NCBI GenBank assembly: GCA_029266425.1
Contig: JAQSWY010000001.1
Location: 1 to 64,000 of the forward strand
Reading direction: 5' to 3'
DNA length: 64,000 bases
Origin: Xanthobacteraceae bacterium
Lineage (GTDB): Bacteria > Pseudomonadota > Alphaproteobacteria > Rhizobiales > Xanthobacteraceae
In this document: one piece after another, positions 1-7,923 of the stretch
How positions within the stretch are numbered: the first letter of the stretch is position 1
How the letters are laid out: the number at the start of each line of letters is the position of its first letter
Notes under the pieces: model-generated
Databases searched by the model: none
What the model was told of the DNA's origin: nothing
What the model saw: only the letters and a program-made list of their open reading frames with translations
Made by a program: the position numbers and the translations under genes

Positions 1-138
1 GTCGAGGTCCTGCGAGACTTGCCCGCGCAGAAACACCATGGTGCCGCGCGCCACCACGCCCTGCGACAGGTCGTTGTCGAGCTTCTGCTCGGGGTAGGTT
101 TCCTTGGTGTTGAACGGGCGAAGGCGCTTGTGAGCCAT
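1..138 (-). CDS. RidA/YjgF-family protein, N-terminal part (runs off the window)
   Basis: The minus-strand reading frame begins with ATG at 138 and stays open to the window edge (46 codons). The protein starts MAHKRLRPFNTKETYPEQ and continues to a GTMVFLRGQVSQDLD segment, which is the typical first beta-hairpin of RidA-family proteins. The family (about 130-150 residues) hydrolyses reactive enamine/imine intermediates or has related deaminase roles in catabolic clusters. It lies 36 bases downstream of a flavin reductase on the same strand and is probably the third gene of the monooxygenase operon. The catalytic arginine region is outside the window, so activity cannot be judged. Confidence 0.75.
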   Translation of the reverse strand, partial: MAHKRLRPFNTKETYPEQKLDNDLSQGVVARGTMVFLRGQVSQDLD

Positions 139-174
139 GAAGGGCGGTATCTCCGGAGCGGGTGCGGGAAGGGA

Positions 175-705
175 CTAGGACGCGACGGCCTCGCACGCCT
201 GGAGGCGTCGATAGGCGCGGTTCGAATAGACCAGTGGCTCCTCGGCATGGGTCTCCACGCCCAGCACCTCGCCGGCTACGATGCGGTGCGAGCCGAAATC
301 GAAGACGCTCGCCAGCCGGCAGTCGAACCGGCAGAGCGCGCCGCGCAGCGCCGGGGCCCCGGTGATGATCCGGTCCCATTCGGCGGCCCTGAACCGATCC
401 TCGCGCAGTTCCGGTATCAGGCCGGCGAAGCTGTCGGCCACGCGCTGCTGGTCGCCGGAGAGGATATTGGCGACGAACACCCCATTGCCGATGAGGAGCG
501 GCAGCGTCTTGCTCTCGCGGTGGATGCAGAACAGCACGGAGGGCGGCTCGAGCGAGAGCGAGCAGAGCGTCGAGACGGTGACGCCGGCGCGCCCGGCATC
601 GCCATCGGTCGTCACCACCGTGACGCCGGTTGCCGCGCGGCCCATGGCGGAGCGGAAATGGGCCGGATCGATCATGTGCGAACTGGTCATGTGCGACCTA
701 GTCAT
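175..705 (-). CDS. Flavin reductase-like protein, small component of a two-component monooxygenase (HpaC-like)
   Basis: A 176-residue flavin reductase domain protein. From residue 11 it reads MIDPAHFRSAMGRAATGVTVVTT, followed by the VSTLCSLSLEPPSVLFCI segment and FVANILSGDQQ, all characteristic of the FMN-binding split-barrel reductases that supply reduced flavin to HpaB-type oxygenases. The start at 705 was chosen because its ATG overlaps the oxygenase stop codon (ATGA) and a strong AGGAGGT site lies at 711-717. Two further in-frame ATGs at 690 and 675 sit in a 15-base tandem repeat, so three starts are possible. It should act in the cytoplasm with the upstream HpaB-like protein. The symbol hpaC is not assigned because the physiological substrate is unknown. 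Confidence 0.87.
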   Translation of the reverse strand: MTRSHMTSSHMIDPAHFRSAMGRAATGVTVVTTDGDAGRAGVTVSTLCSLSLEPPSVLFCIHRESKTLPLLIGNGVFVANILSGDQQRVADSFAGLIPELREDRFRAAEWDRIITGAPALRGALCRFDCRLASVFDFGSHRIVAGEVLGVETHAEEPLVYSNRAYRRLQACEAVAS

Positions 706-714
706 GTGCGACCT
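670..714 (-). repeat. Three 15-bp tandem units carrying alternative start codons
   Basis: On the minus strand the unit AGGTCGCACATGACT occurs three times in direct succession (714-700, 699-685, 684-670), with one change in the second copy and two or three in the third. Each copy holds an ATG in the reading frame of the flavin reductase, and the first copy also contains the TGA that ends the oxygenase gene. The unit is 15 bases, so gain or loss of a copy would change the reductase N-terminus by five residues without shifting frame. Confidence 0.85.
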
Positions 715-2156
715 CCTGCAACCTTGTCGGAGAGGCCCGCGGACTTCCGCACGAAGTCGAGCGGGCCTTCGAAGTCGAAGCTGTTGTAGACCGCCGCCAG
801 ATGGTTGAAGTGCGGGGCCTGCGCGAACTGCACGAAGGTCAGGCGGTGGCCGGCATAGTCGGAGTTGAGGAGATCCCGGGCGAAGGCCAGCAGCTTGCGG
901 CGATCCTCGGCCTCCCACTGGTCGTTCAGGGTGTAGAACTTCTTCAGCCAGTCGCCGGAGCCCTCGGCATTGAAGGCGGCGGCGTTCGGGGTCACGCAGA
1001 TCTGCCCGCCGCACAGTTCGCGGGCGATGTGCATCATCGCCGGCAGGTTGGCGCAGGCGTGCACCCGCCCGGCATAGAGCATCGACTGGTGCGGCATCAG
1101 GAGCCCACCGGGGCTCTTCTGCGCCATCGCGATCGAGGCGGTGAGGTGGGCGTTGATGCCCTCGCGGTAGCAGACGAGGTCGGCAAGCTTCTCGCGGACC
1201 GACTGCAGCTTGTCGAGCCCGGTCTGCCGGGCGTTCCAGAGCGCCGCGCCGATCATCATGTCGGCGACATAGAGCAGGCGCTGCACGTAAGGGAACGCCG
1301 AGTAGCGGTGCAGCGTGCCGCGAATATGCTGGGCCGCCTTCGTGTGGCGGTAGAAGAAGATGTCCTCCCAGGGGATCAGCACATTGTCGAACACCACCAG
1401 GGCCTCGACCTCGTCGAACCGGTTGGCGAGCGGGTAGTCGGCCGGATTGGTGCGCCCGGCAAAGCCGGAGCGGCAGATGTGCTTCACCCCCGGGGCGCCC
1501 ATCTTGATGATCCCGCCGACCGCATAGTCGGACAGCGTCTCGTTGGTCCAGGCGCCGACCGTGGGCTTGAGGAACGCCTGGTCGGCATAGGCCGCGGCGG
1601 TCTCGTACTTGGCACCGCGGATGATGATGCCGGCGTCGGTCTCCTTGACCACATGGACCATCATGTCCGGGTCCTGGTCCTGCGGGGCGCGCGAGCGGTC
1701 GCCCTTGGGATCGGTGTTGGCGGAGACGTGGAAGATGTCGTTGTCGAAGATGTTGGCGACGTGGCGGTCGACATTGTCGGCAAAGCGCGGGTCGAACTCG
1801 GCGAGCACGTCGCGGCCGTCGATCAGCGACCAGACCTCGCCGACGGTCTCGTCGCCGACCCGGGTGACGACGCCACCAATGTCCTTCATCACCGCATCGA
1901 CCGCCTCGACCTTGTCGGTCCAGTCTTTCTGCTCGCGCGGCGGCTTGTAGAAGATGGTGTTGCGCTCATTGTCGGCGACATAGGTGAGGCGGTCCTGATA
2001 GGCCGCCTCGTGGGCCATGTCGTAGATCCGCGCCCGCACATCGACGATGGGCTTGAACGCCGGGTGCCTTGTGACGTCGGTGACCCGCTCGCCATCGATC
2101 CAGACCTCGCGGCCGTCGCGCAGCCCCTGCCGATACTCGTCACCTGTGCGGATCAT
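702..2156 (-). CDS. 4-hydroxyphenylacetate 3-hydroxylase-family flavin-dependent monooxygenase (HpaB-like)
   Basis: A 484-residue protein of the HpaB/PvcC family, close to the usual length. It opens with MIRTGDEYRQGLRDGREVW, typical for the family, has the central ISANTDPKGDRSRAPQ-like segment, an IRGAKYETAAAYADQAF stretch and a C-terminal acyl-CoA-dehydrogenase-like helical domain ending near SGDWLKKFYTLNDQWEAEDRRKL. Members hydroxylate aromatic or heteroaromatic rings using reduced FAD supplied by a partner reductase, here the overlapping downstream gene. The start at 2156 is preferred over ATG 2165 because AAGGA lies eight bases upstream of it. A divergent LysR gene begins 87 bases away and is the likely regulator. 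The substrate is not known; the RidA neighbour suggests a nitrogen-containing one. Confidence 0.9.
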   Translation of the reverse strand: MIRTGDEYRQGLRDGREVWIDGERVTDVTRHPAFKPIVDVRARIYDMAHEAAYQDRLTYVADNERNTIFYKPPREQKDWTDKVEAVDAVMKDIGGVVTRVGDETVGEVWSLIDGRDVLAEFDPRFADNVDRHVANIFDNDIFHVSANTDPKGDRSRAPQDQDPDMMVHVVKETDAGIIIRGAKYETAAAYADQAFLKPTVGAWTNETLSDYAVGGIIKMGAPGVKHICRSGFAGRTNPADYPLANRFDEVEALVVFDNVLIPWEDIFFYRHTKAAQHIRGTLHRYSAFPYVQRLLYVADMMIGAALWNARQTGLDKLQSVREKLADLVCYREGINAHLTASIAMAQKSPGGLLMPHQSMLYAGRVHACANLPAMMHIARELCGGQICVTPNAAAFNAEGSGDWLKKFYTLNDQWEAEDRRKLLAFARDLLNSDYAGHRLTFVQFAQAPHFNHLAAVYNSFDFEGPLDFVRKSAGLSDKVAGGRT

Positions 2157-2243
2157 CGTGCCCATCCTTTTCTCGTGGTGAAATCTTGTGCGAGCCAAAG
2201 GGATCGGTAAAATATTTTTGGTTGTTCCATGAGATAGATTTTT
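2157..2243. promoter_or_regulatory. Divergent promoter region between HpaB-like gene and LysR gene
   Basis: This 87-base gap between divergent genes is AT-rich compared with its surroundings. It contains a perfect 10-base palindrome, AAAATATTTT (2209-2218), flanked by CCAAAG at 2195-2200 and TTTTGG at 2216-2221, which form an inverted pair. LysR-type regulators usually bind such dyads between themselves and the target gene. The exact binding site and promoter elements are inferred only. Confidence 0.45.
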
Positions 2244-3191
2244 ATGATGAACATCTCGCTCCGCGCCCTGCGCTACGTCGTTGCCACCGCCGACTCCGGC
2301 AACCTCACCGAGGCGGCCAGGCGGCTCAACGTCTCGCAGCCCTCGATCTCCGCCGCGATCGCGCAGTTCGAGGCCGGCTGCGGGGTGCAGATCTTCGTCC
2401 GCCACCACGGCAAGGGCGTCACCACCACGATCGCCGGCACCCGCATCATCAACGAGGCGCGGCTCTTGCTGAATCACGCCCGCGACTTCGGGCAGAACGC
2501 GCAGGCCATGGCCGACGAGGTGAGGGGCGAGATCGCGGTCGGCTGCTTCTGGACCATCGCCACCCACTTCATGCCGAGCCTGTTGTCTGGCTTCGCCGAG
2601 AACCATCCCGGCATCACCGTCAGCCTCGACGAGGGCGACCAGCAGCTGATCCTCGACGCGCTGATCTCGGGCCGCACCGAGATCGCGCTCTCCTACGAGT
2701 TCGCGCGGCCAGAGGAGATCGTCGCCGAGCCGCTCGCCGAACTCTCGCCCTATGCGGTGCTGCACGTCGACCATCCGCTGGCGCGGCGCGACAGCGTCAG
2801 CATGGCGGACCTGCGGGACGAGCCCTTCATCCTGCTCGACCTCCCGCATTCCCGCGACTACTTCATGAGCCTGTTCCGCTCGGTCGGCATCGAGCCGCAG
2901 ATCGTCTTCCGCTCCCGCGCCTATGAGCTGACGCGCGGCCTCGTCGGCCATGGCCGCGGCTACACCATCCAGAACGTGCTGCCGCGCACCCAGACGACGC
3001 ATGATGGCGGCCGGGTCGCCTCGGTGCCGATCACCGACCGGCTGGAGCCGGTGCGGGTGGTCAGCTTGCGGCTGCGCCGGCAGGCGCCGCGCCCCGCGGT
3101 GGAAGTGTTCGCCCGGCATCTGAAGTCGTCCTTCTCCCCGGGCGGCGTGTTCGCGCCCGGCACGCTGTCGCCGACCAGGACCGTGCGCTGA
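2244..3191 (+). CDS. LysR-family transcriptional regulator
   Basis: A 315-residue LysR protein. Residues about 5-64 form the winged helix-turn-helix (LRALRYVVATADSGNLTEAARRLNVSQPSISAAI), followed by a periplasmic-binding-like effector domain from about residue 92 (GEIAVGCFWTIATHFMPSLL). It is transcribed away from the HpaB-like operon, the classic arrangement for a LysR activator of its neighbour. Two adjacent ATGs (2244, 2247) could start it and neither has a strong ribosome-binding site. The effector might be the oxygenase substrate or product. Confidence 0.92.
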   Translation: MMNISLRALRYVVATADSGNLTEAARRLNVSQPSISAAIAQFEAGCGVQIFVRHHGKGVTTTIAGTRIINEARLLLNHARDFGQNAQAMADEVRGEIAVGCFWTIATHFMPSLLSGFAENHPGITVSLDEGDQQLILDALISGRTEIALSYEFARPEEIVAEPLAELSPYAVLHVDHPLARRDSVSMADLRDEPFILLDLPHSRDYFMSLFRSVGIEPQIVFRSRAYELTRGLVGHGRGYTIQNVLPRTQTTHDGGRVASVPITDRLEPVRVVSLRLRRQAPRPAVEVFARHLKSSFSPGGVFAPGTLSPTRTVR

Positions 3192-3308
3192 ACGCATCGC
3201 GTCGATAGGCTATCCCTATCCCCGGCATCATTTATCTGTCTGCCGCCCGATCATCGCCGCGATTGCTGGACCGGGGCCGGCATCGCTAGGTTCGATGAAA
3301 GGCTTTGC

Positions 3309-4136
3309 TTGAGCGCACGAACCATCGGGATGTCCATGACCGCGTCTGCCGCCACCCTTTCGACCGCCCCCGGCCATCCGCCCTTCCGTCCGGACGGCAC
3401 CGGCACCCTGGCGAGGATCGGCCTGATCTACATCGCCTCCAGCATCGTCATGGATGCGGAGATGGCGGCGATGGCGAGCGAGGGCGTCGCGGTGCACACC
3501 ACGCGCATCAAGCTGCCCAAGGTGACCATCGAGGGCATCGAGGAGATGATGAACGCGCCCCAGCTCGAGGAGGCGGCGCGCCTCGTCGGCTCGGCGCCGA
3601 TCGACATTCTCTGCTTCGGCGGCACCAGCGCCTCGTTCCTGCACGGCACCGCCTATGACCGCGCTTTGATGGAGAAGCTCAAGGGCTGGGTGCCGCATTG
3701 CCCCTCGACCACCGCCTCGACGGCGACGCTCGCCGCATTGAGGGAGGTGGGTGCCGGCAAGGTGGCGCTCGCCACCCCCTATGTCACGCCGATCCATGAG
3801 CGGGCGATCCGCTTTCTCACCGAGAACGGGCACGAGGTGGTGCGCCACGCCAATCTCGGCATCGACCAGGACCATGCGCTGGCCGAGGTGCCGCTGGAGC
3901 AGGTCTATGACCTCGTCCGGTCGGTCGATCATCCCGAAGCCAGCGCGATATTCATCAGCTGCACCAATTTCCGCTCAGCCGGTGCCATAGCGGCACTTGA
4001 GCAGGACTTGGGCAAGCCCGTGGTATCGGCGGTCCAGGCCTCGTTCTGGCACTGCCTCGAGGTGCTCGGCGTCAATGGCGCGAGGCCCGGCTATGGCCGG
4101 CTGTTCGACCGCCGCCTCGCGGGCGATCACGCCTGA
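3309..4136 (+). CDS. Maleate isomerase / arylmalonate decarboxylase-like protein (Asp/Glu racemase superfamily)
   Basis: A 275-residue member of the Asp/Glu/hydantoin racemase superfamily. Visible motifs are CFGGTSASF (about 102-110), HCPSTTAS (130-137) and ISCTNFRS (216-223), matching the two active-site loops of maleate isomerases and arylmalonate decarboxylase. The second-loop cysteine (C218) is present, but the first loop reads GGTS with no cysteine, as in arylmalonate decarboxylase rather than the two-cysteine isomerases. The substrate is probably a dicarboxylate or malonate derivative. The start is uncertain: TTG 3309 has AAAGG upstream, while ATG 3336 is also plausible. The stop overlaps the hutD-like start by one base, so the two are co-transcribed. 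Confidence 0.85.
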   Translation: MSARTIGMSMTASAATLSTAPGHPPFRPDGTGTLARIGLIYIASSIVMDAEMAAMASEGVAVHTTRIKLPKVTIEGIEEMMNAPQLEEAARLVGSAPIDILCFGGTSASFLHGTAYDRALMEKLKGWVPHCPSTTASTATLAALREVGAGKVALATPYVTPIHERAIRFLTENGHEVVRHANLGIDQDHALAEVPLEQVYDLVRSVDHPEASAIFISCTNFRSAGAIAALEQDLGKPVVSAVQASFWHCLEVLGVNGARPGYGRLFDRRLAGDHA

Positions 4137-4726
4137 TGGAGCGCCTCGAACTGTTGCGGGCGTCGGACTACCGGCTCACCCCCTGGAAGAACGGCGCCGG
4201 CGTGACCAGTGACGTGCTGTTGATGCCTCGCGGGGCGACGCACGAGGATTTCGATGTCCGGCTCAGCCTCGCCCCGATCGTCGAGGAAGGCCCGTTCTCG
4301 TCCTTTCCCGGCATCGACCGGCAGATCACGCTCATCAGCGCAGGCCGGCTCTCCCTCGTCTTCGGCCGCGAGGTGCGCGAGCTGGAGCGCCTGAAGCCCT
4401 TCTATTTCGACAGCGTGCAGGCGCCGGTCTCGCGCCTCGGCGAGGGGCCGGTGCGCGTCCTCAACGTGATGACGCGGCGCGGGCGATGGAACGCGCAGGT
4501 GATGGCGATCTCCGGCACGACGGACCCGCTGCTCAGCCCGCCGGAAGGCGGGCATGTGGTGCTCCACGCGATCAAAGGGACGTGGCAGGTCAGCGATCAT
4601 ACCGGGGCCGCCCTCGTCGCCCCCGGTGACACGCTGCTGACCCATGAGGAGGGCACGCTCAGCGCCACCTGCGGGCGCGAGGGCGAGGCGATCGTGGCCT
4701 TTCTGTCGCCTGCTTTCACCCGATGA
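4136..4726 (+). CDS. HutD/Ves family protein
   Basis: A 196-residue HutD-family cupin-like protein. It begins with MERLELLRASDYRLTPWKNG and contains the family hallmark WKNGAGVTSD near residue 17, then SLAPIVEEGPFSSFPGIDRQ (about residue 45), closely matching HutD/Ves proteins. HutD is found in histidine-utilisation operons, where it is proposed to limit flux; the biochemical role is not settled. No other hut genes are seen here, so this copy serves another nitrogen pathway or has been moved. The start shares its A with the preceding TGA, indicating translational coupling to the isomerase-like gene. Confidence 0.88.
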   Translation: MERLELLRASDYRLTPWKNGAGVTSDVLLMPRGATHEDFDVRLSLAPIVEEGPFSSFPGIDRQITLISAGRLSLVFGREVRELERLKPFYFDSVQAPVSRLGEGPVRVLNVMTRRGRWNAQVMAISGTTDPLLSPPEGGHVVLHAIKGTWQVSDHTGAALVAPGDTLLTHEEGTLSATCGREGEAIVAFLSPAFTR

Positions 4727-4736
4727 GGCGGCTTGA

Positions 4737-4750
4737 TTGATGCGGATCAA
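4737..4750. promoter_or_regulatory. Small inverted repeat downstream of hutD-like gene, possible operator
   Basis: TTGAT and ATCAA form a perfect 5-base inverted repeat with a GCGG spacer at 4737-4750. It lies at the start of the 210-base gap before the dehydrogenase gene, which is locally AT-rich and the likely site of a promoter for the dehydrogenase-transporter run. The assignment as an operator is a guess from position and symmetry only. Confidence 0.2.
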
Positions 4751-4936
4751 CAATTCCTATGTCCGGCAACGATTAAAAGTATTTTCCGATCCATCTCGCG
4801 CACGCAACATTTCCTCTGAGGAAGATTTTGTGAGCAAGCCGAGGAGCGGACTGCCGATGCGTGGCGGAGGAGGGGCTACTCCCAGCGATCAGCAAGCCGA
4901 AGGCTTTGCAGGCGCTTGCCATGGGCGGCCTTTCCG

Positions 4937-5872
4937 ATGAAACGCGATGCCCTGGTCTTCTACAGCCCGGTCGATGATCCCGAGGCGTGGCGGGAGGCGC
5001 TGAGCGCCGAGTTGCCCGACCTCGATTTCCGGGTCGATCCCGACGTCGGCGATCCCGCGACCGTCGACTACGCGCTCGTCTGGGTGCCGCCGTCCGGTTT
5101 CTTCCAGCGCTTCCCCAACCTCAAGCTCGTCACCAATCTCGGCGCCGGCGTCGACCGGCTGGTGCGGCGCGACGATCTCGTCCCGGTGCCCATCTCGCGG
5201 CTGTCGGATCCCGGCATGGTCGCGATGATGACGAGCTATGTGGTGTTCGCGGTCACCCGCTATGCCCGCGACATCCACATCTTCGAGCGGGCGCAGCGGC
5301 GCGGGGAATGGCACTATGTCCATCCCCGTCCCCTGTCCGAGATCAAGGTCGGGGTGCTCGGCCTCGGCGAGCTCGGCGGCCCCGCGGCGAAGACCCTCGC
5401 CGATATGGGCTTCGACACCTATGGCTGGTCGCGGACCCAGAAGACCATTCCCCGCGTGACCTGCACCGCGGGGGCGCAGGCGTTCGAAGAGATCCTGCGC
5501 ACCTGCGAGATCCTGGTCTGCCTGCTTCCGCTCACCCCGGATTCGCGCGGCATGATCGGGGCGCGCGAGCTCGCCCTGATGCCGAAGGGGGCCAAGCTCG
5601 TCAACGCCTCGCGGGCCGCGGTGATCGACGAGGCGGCGCTGATTGCGGCGCTGCGCTCCGGCGTGGTCGGTGAAGCCACCCTCGATGTCTTCGATATCGA
5701 GCCGCTGCCGGCCGGGCATCCGTTCTGGACGCTCGACAATGTGCTGATCACGCCGCACCTCGCGAGCATCACCGTGCCGAAGCTGGCGGCGCGCGACGTG
5801 GCGGAGAGCATCCGCCGCGTGCGCCGTGGCGAACCGCCGCTGCACGCCGTGGATGCGCAGCGCGGCTACTGA
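4937..5872 (+). CDS. NAD(P)-dependent D-2-hydroxyacid dehydrogenase (glyoxylate/hydroxypyruvate reductase A-like)
   Basis: A 311-residue member of the D-isomer-specific 2-hydroxyacid dehydrogenase family. The Rossmann motif VGVLGLGELGG is near residues 139-149, NASRAAVIDEAAL (about 222-234) covers the conserved arginine-less loop region, and the catalytic glutamate/histidine segment appears as DIEPLPAGHPFW and ITPHLAS. The best resemblance is to GhrA, which reduces glyoxylate and hydroxypyruvate. ATG 4937 was taken as the start; an in-frame TTG at 4916 would add seven residues. It stands just upstream of a Pot-type transporter and may process a 2-oxoacid made from the imported compound. Confidence 0.88.
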   Translation: MKRDALVFYSPVDDPEAWREALSAELPDLDFRVDPDVGDPATVDYALVWVPPSGFFQRFPNLKLVTNLGAGVDRLVRRDDLVPVPISRLSDPGMVAMMTSYVVFAVTRYARDIHIFERAQRRGEWHYVHPRPLSEIKVGVLGLGELGGPAAKTLADMGFDTYGWSRTQKTIPRVTCTAGAQAFEEILRTCEILVCLLPLTPDSRGMIGARELALMPKGAKLVNASRAAVIDEAALIAALRSGVVGEATLDVFDIEPLPAGHPFWTLDNVLITPHLASITVPKLAARDVAESIRRVRRGEPPLHAVDAQRGY

Positions 5873-5969
5873 GCGGACGACGGCGACGAAGAGCTTTCGA
5901 TGCCCCTCGACGGGCAGCGATATCCGTGCCGGCGCGAAAAGCGACCGGCATCACAAAAGAGGGTGAACG

Positions 5970-6998
5970 ATGAACAAGCAGCTATTGATAGGCCTCGGCG
6001 CGATGGCGGCCGCCATCCTCGCCTCGCCCGCTTCCGCTGAGGAGAAACTCGTCATCAGCACATGGGGCGGTAATTGGAAGGAAGGCGTCGAGATCATCGG
6101 CAAGGAATTCACCAAGCGAACCGGCGTCAAGGTGGAGTACATCACCGGCGGCACGCTGGATCGCCTCGCCAAGGCGAAGGTGGCGCGGGCCAATCCTGAA
6201 TCCGATCTCGTCAACACCACCGCGCATGTCGGCTATCTCTACCATTCCGACGGCCTGATGGAGAAACTCGACCTCTCCAAGATCCCGAATTCGAACGATC
6301 TCTACCCGGTCGCCAAGCGCAGCGACTACACCATCGCCGACTATGTCTATGTCTACACGCCCGCCTTCCGCACCGACCTGATGCCGAAGGACTTCAAGAT
6401 CGATTCCTGGGAAGTGCTGTGGAGCGAGGCGGTGAAGGGCAAGCTCGGCCTGCCGGACTTCGACCCGAGCCACATCATCATCGCCGCCACCAAGGTCGCC
6501 GGCGTCGCCCCGGCCGACTGGAAGAAGGTCGAGCCGAAGCTGCTGGAGCTGAAGGCCAGCATCAAGGCGTTCTACCAGTCCGACGCCACCAGCCAGAACC
6601 TGATGCGGACCGGCGAGACGCCAGTTCAGGTGCTGCTCAACATCAACGGCTACCACCTTATCAAGCTCGGCATGCCGGTTAAGATCGAGATCCCCAAGGA
6701 AGGCGCGGTGGTCGGCACCGACGTGTGGGGCATCAATGCCGGCTCGAAGAACAAGGCGCGGGCGCTGGAGTTCATCAATCTCGCGCTCGATCCCGACATG
6801 CAGCGCCAGCTCTGCGAGTTCCACAAGTGCTCGCCGATGAACTCCAAGACCAAGCTCTCCCCCGAGCTTGCCGCCATGCCCGGCATCTTCACCAGCCAGG
6901 CGCAGATGGAGAAGGAAGCCATCATCCTGGACGACAAGACCTATGCGACGCTGCTCCCGGTCTGGAAGGCGTGGTTCACCGAAAACATCATGCACTGA
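5970..6998 (+). CDS. ABC transporter periplasmic substrate-binding protein, PotD/extracellular solute-binding family
   Basis: A 342-residue secreted binding protein. Residues 1-23 form a Sec signal peptide (MNKQLLIGLGAMAAAILASPASA) and the mature part starts at EEKLVISTWGGNWKEG, typical of the PotD/AfuA-like group that binds polyamines, opines or similar small cations. A GAGGG ribosome-binding site precedes the start. It heads a four-gene transporter set (two permeases and an ATPase downstream) and is followed by a strong hairpin at 7014-7039 that probably lets it be made in excess. The ligand is not determined by sequence. Confidence 0.9.
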   Translation: MNKQLLIGLGAMAAAILASPASAEEKLVISTWGGNWKEGVEIIGKEFTKRTGVKVEYITGGTLDRLAKAKVARANPESDLVNTTAHVGYLYHSDGLMEKLDLSKIPNSNDLYPVAKRSDYTIADYVYVYTPAFRTDLMPKDFKIDSWEVLWSEAVKGKLGLPDFDPSHIIIAATKVAGVAPADWKKVEPKLLELKASIKAFYQSDATSQNLMRTGETPVQVLLNINGYHLIKLGMPVKIEIPKEGAVVGTDVWGINAGSKNKARALEFINLALDPDMQRQLCEFHKCSPMNSKTKLSPELAAMPGIFTSQAQMEKEAIILDDKTYATLLPVWKAWFTENIMH

Positions 6999-7013
6999 CG
7001 AATTGAGGAGAAC

Positions 7014-7039
7014 GGCCGGCGCTCCCCCGGGCGCCGGCC
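7014..7039 (+). promoter_or_regulatory. Intercistronic hairpin after the binding-protein gene
   Basis: GGCCGGCGC (7014-7022) pairs perfectly with GCGCCGGCC (7031-7039) across an 8-base loop. It lies between the binding-protein stop and the first permease start. Without a U-run it is more likely to protect the upstream mRNA or give partial termination than to end transcription. Confidence 0.6.
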
Positions 7040-7051
7040 GGCCACTTGCCG

Positions 7052-7909
7052 ATGACCCAGCGCCGACCCTTCTTCATCACCTTCCTGGTGCCCGCCGTGC
7101 TGACCGCTGTCATCCTGGCGGCGGCCATCTTCGAGGTGCTGCAGTACAGCACGCGCGAGTTCATTCCCGGCTCGCTGAATGTCGGCGGCTTCACGCTCGA
7201 GAATTTCGCGCGGATCAACCGGCCGATCTATTGGTGGGTGCTGTTCGACACCTTCTATATCAGCCTGCTCACCGCGGTATTTGCGCTGCTTGCCAGCTAC
7301 CCCGTCGCCTATGGGCTGGTGCGCGCCGAGCGCGACTGGGTGCGCTCGGCCCTGGTCTCGCTATCGATCACGCCGCTCTTCACCGGCGAGATCGTGCGCA
7401 CCTATTCGTGGATGCTGGTGCTCGGCACCGACGGCTTCATCAACAGCCTGCTGCGCAAGCTCGGGCTGATCGATGCGCCGCTGCAGATCATGTACACGCG
7501 CGTCGGCGTCGTGATCGCGCTGGTGCAGTTCTCCATGCCGGTGATGATCATACTGCTCGCCACCGCCATCAGCCATGTCGACCGCGATTGCGAGAAGGCC
7601 GCCGCCAATCTCGGCGCGAGCCCGGCCTCGGTGTTTTGGCGCATCACCCTGCCGCTCACGCTGCCCGGCATACTCTCCGGCTTCATCGTGGTGTTCGCCT
7701 GGAGCATGAGCGCCTTTTCCAACCCGCAGCTGATCGGCGGCGGCAAGATATTGATGATCGCCAACCTCGCTTATTTGCAGGGCTTCTCGATCCTCAACCT
7801 GCCCTTCGCCGCGACGCTGAGCCTGATCGCCCTGGTCGCCGCTTTGGGCAGCCTCGCCTTGATGAAGACCCTCACGGCCCGCATCGAGCGGCGCCTGTCG
7901 GTGCATTAG
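7052..7909 (+). CDS. ABC transporter permease (PotB-type)
   Basis: A 285-residue inner-membrane permease with about six hydrophobic helices, beginning with FFITFLVPAVLTAVILAAAIF. The EAA loop that contacts the ATPase is visible around residues 182-206 (KAAANLGASPASVFWRITLPL). It is the first permease of the PotDBCA-type transporter. ATG 7052 was chosen; a TTG six bases upstream is also in frame. Its partner permease starts 14 bases after its stop. Confidence 0.9.
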   Translation: MTQRRPFFITFLVPAVLTAVILAAAIFEVLQYSTREFIPGSLNVGGFTLENFARINRPIYWWVLFDTFYISLLTAVFALLASYPVAYGLVRAERDWVRSALVSLSITPLFTGEIVRTYSWMLVLGTDGFINSLLRKLGLIDAPLQIMYTRVGVVIALVQFSMPVMIILLATAISHVDRDCEKAAANLGASPASVFWRITLPLTLPGILSGFIVVFAWSMSAFSNPQLIGGGKILMIANLAYLQGFSILNLPFAATLSLIALVAALGSLALMKTLTARIERRLSVH

Positions 7910-7923
7910 GAAGGGAGGCCGAC

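Noticed and set aside
4737..4940. A 67-residue plus-strand frame in the gap after the hutD-like gene
   Set aside because: Low-complexity translation without a homologue that I recognise; it overlaps the start of the dehydrogenase.
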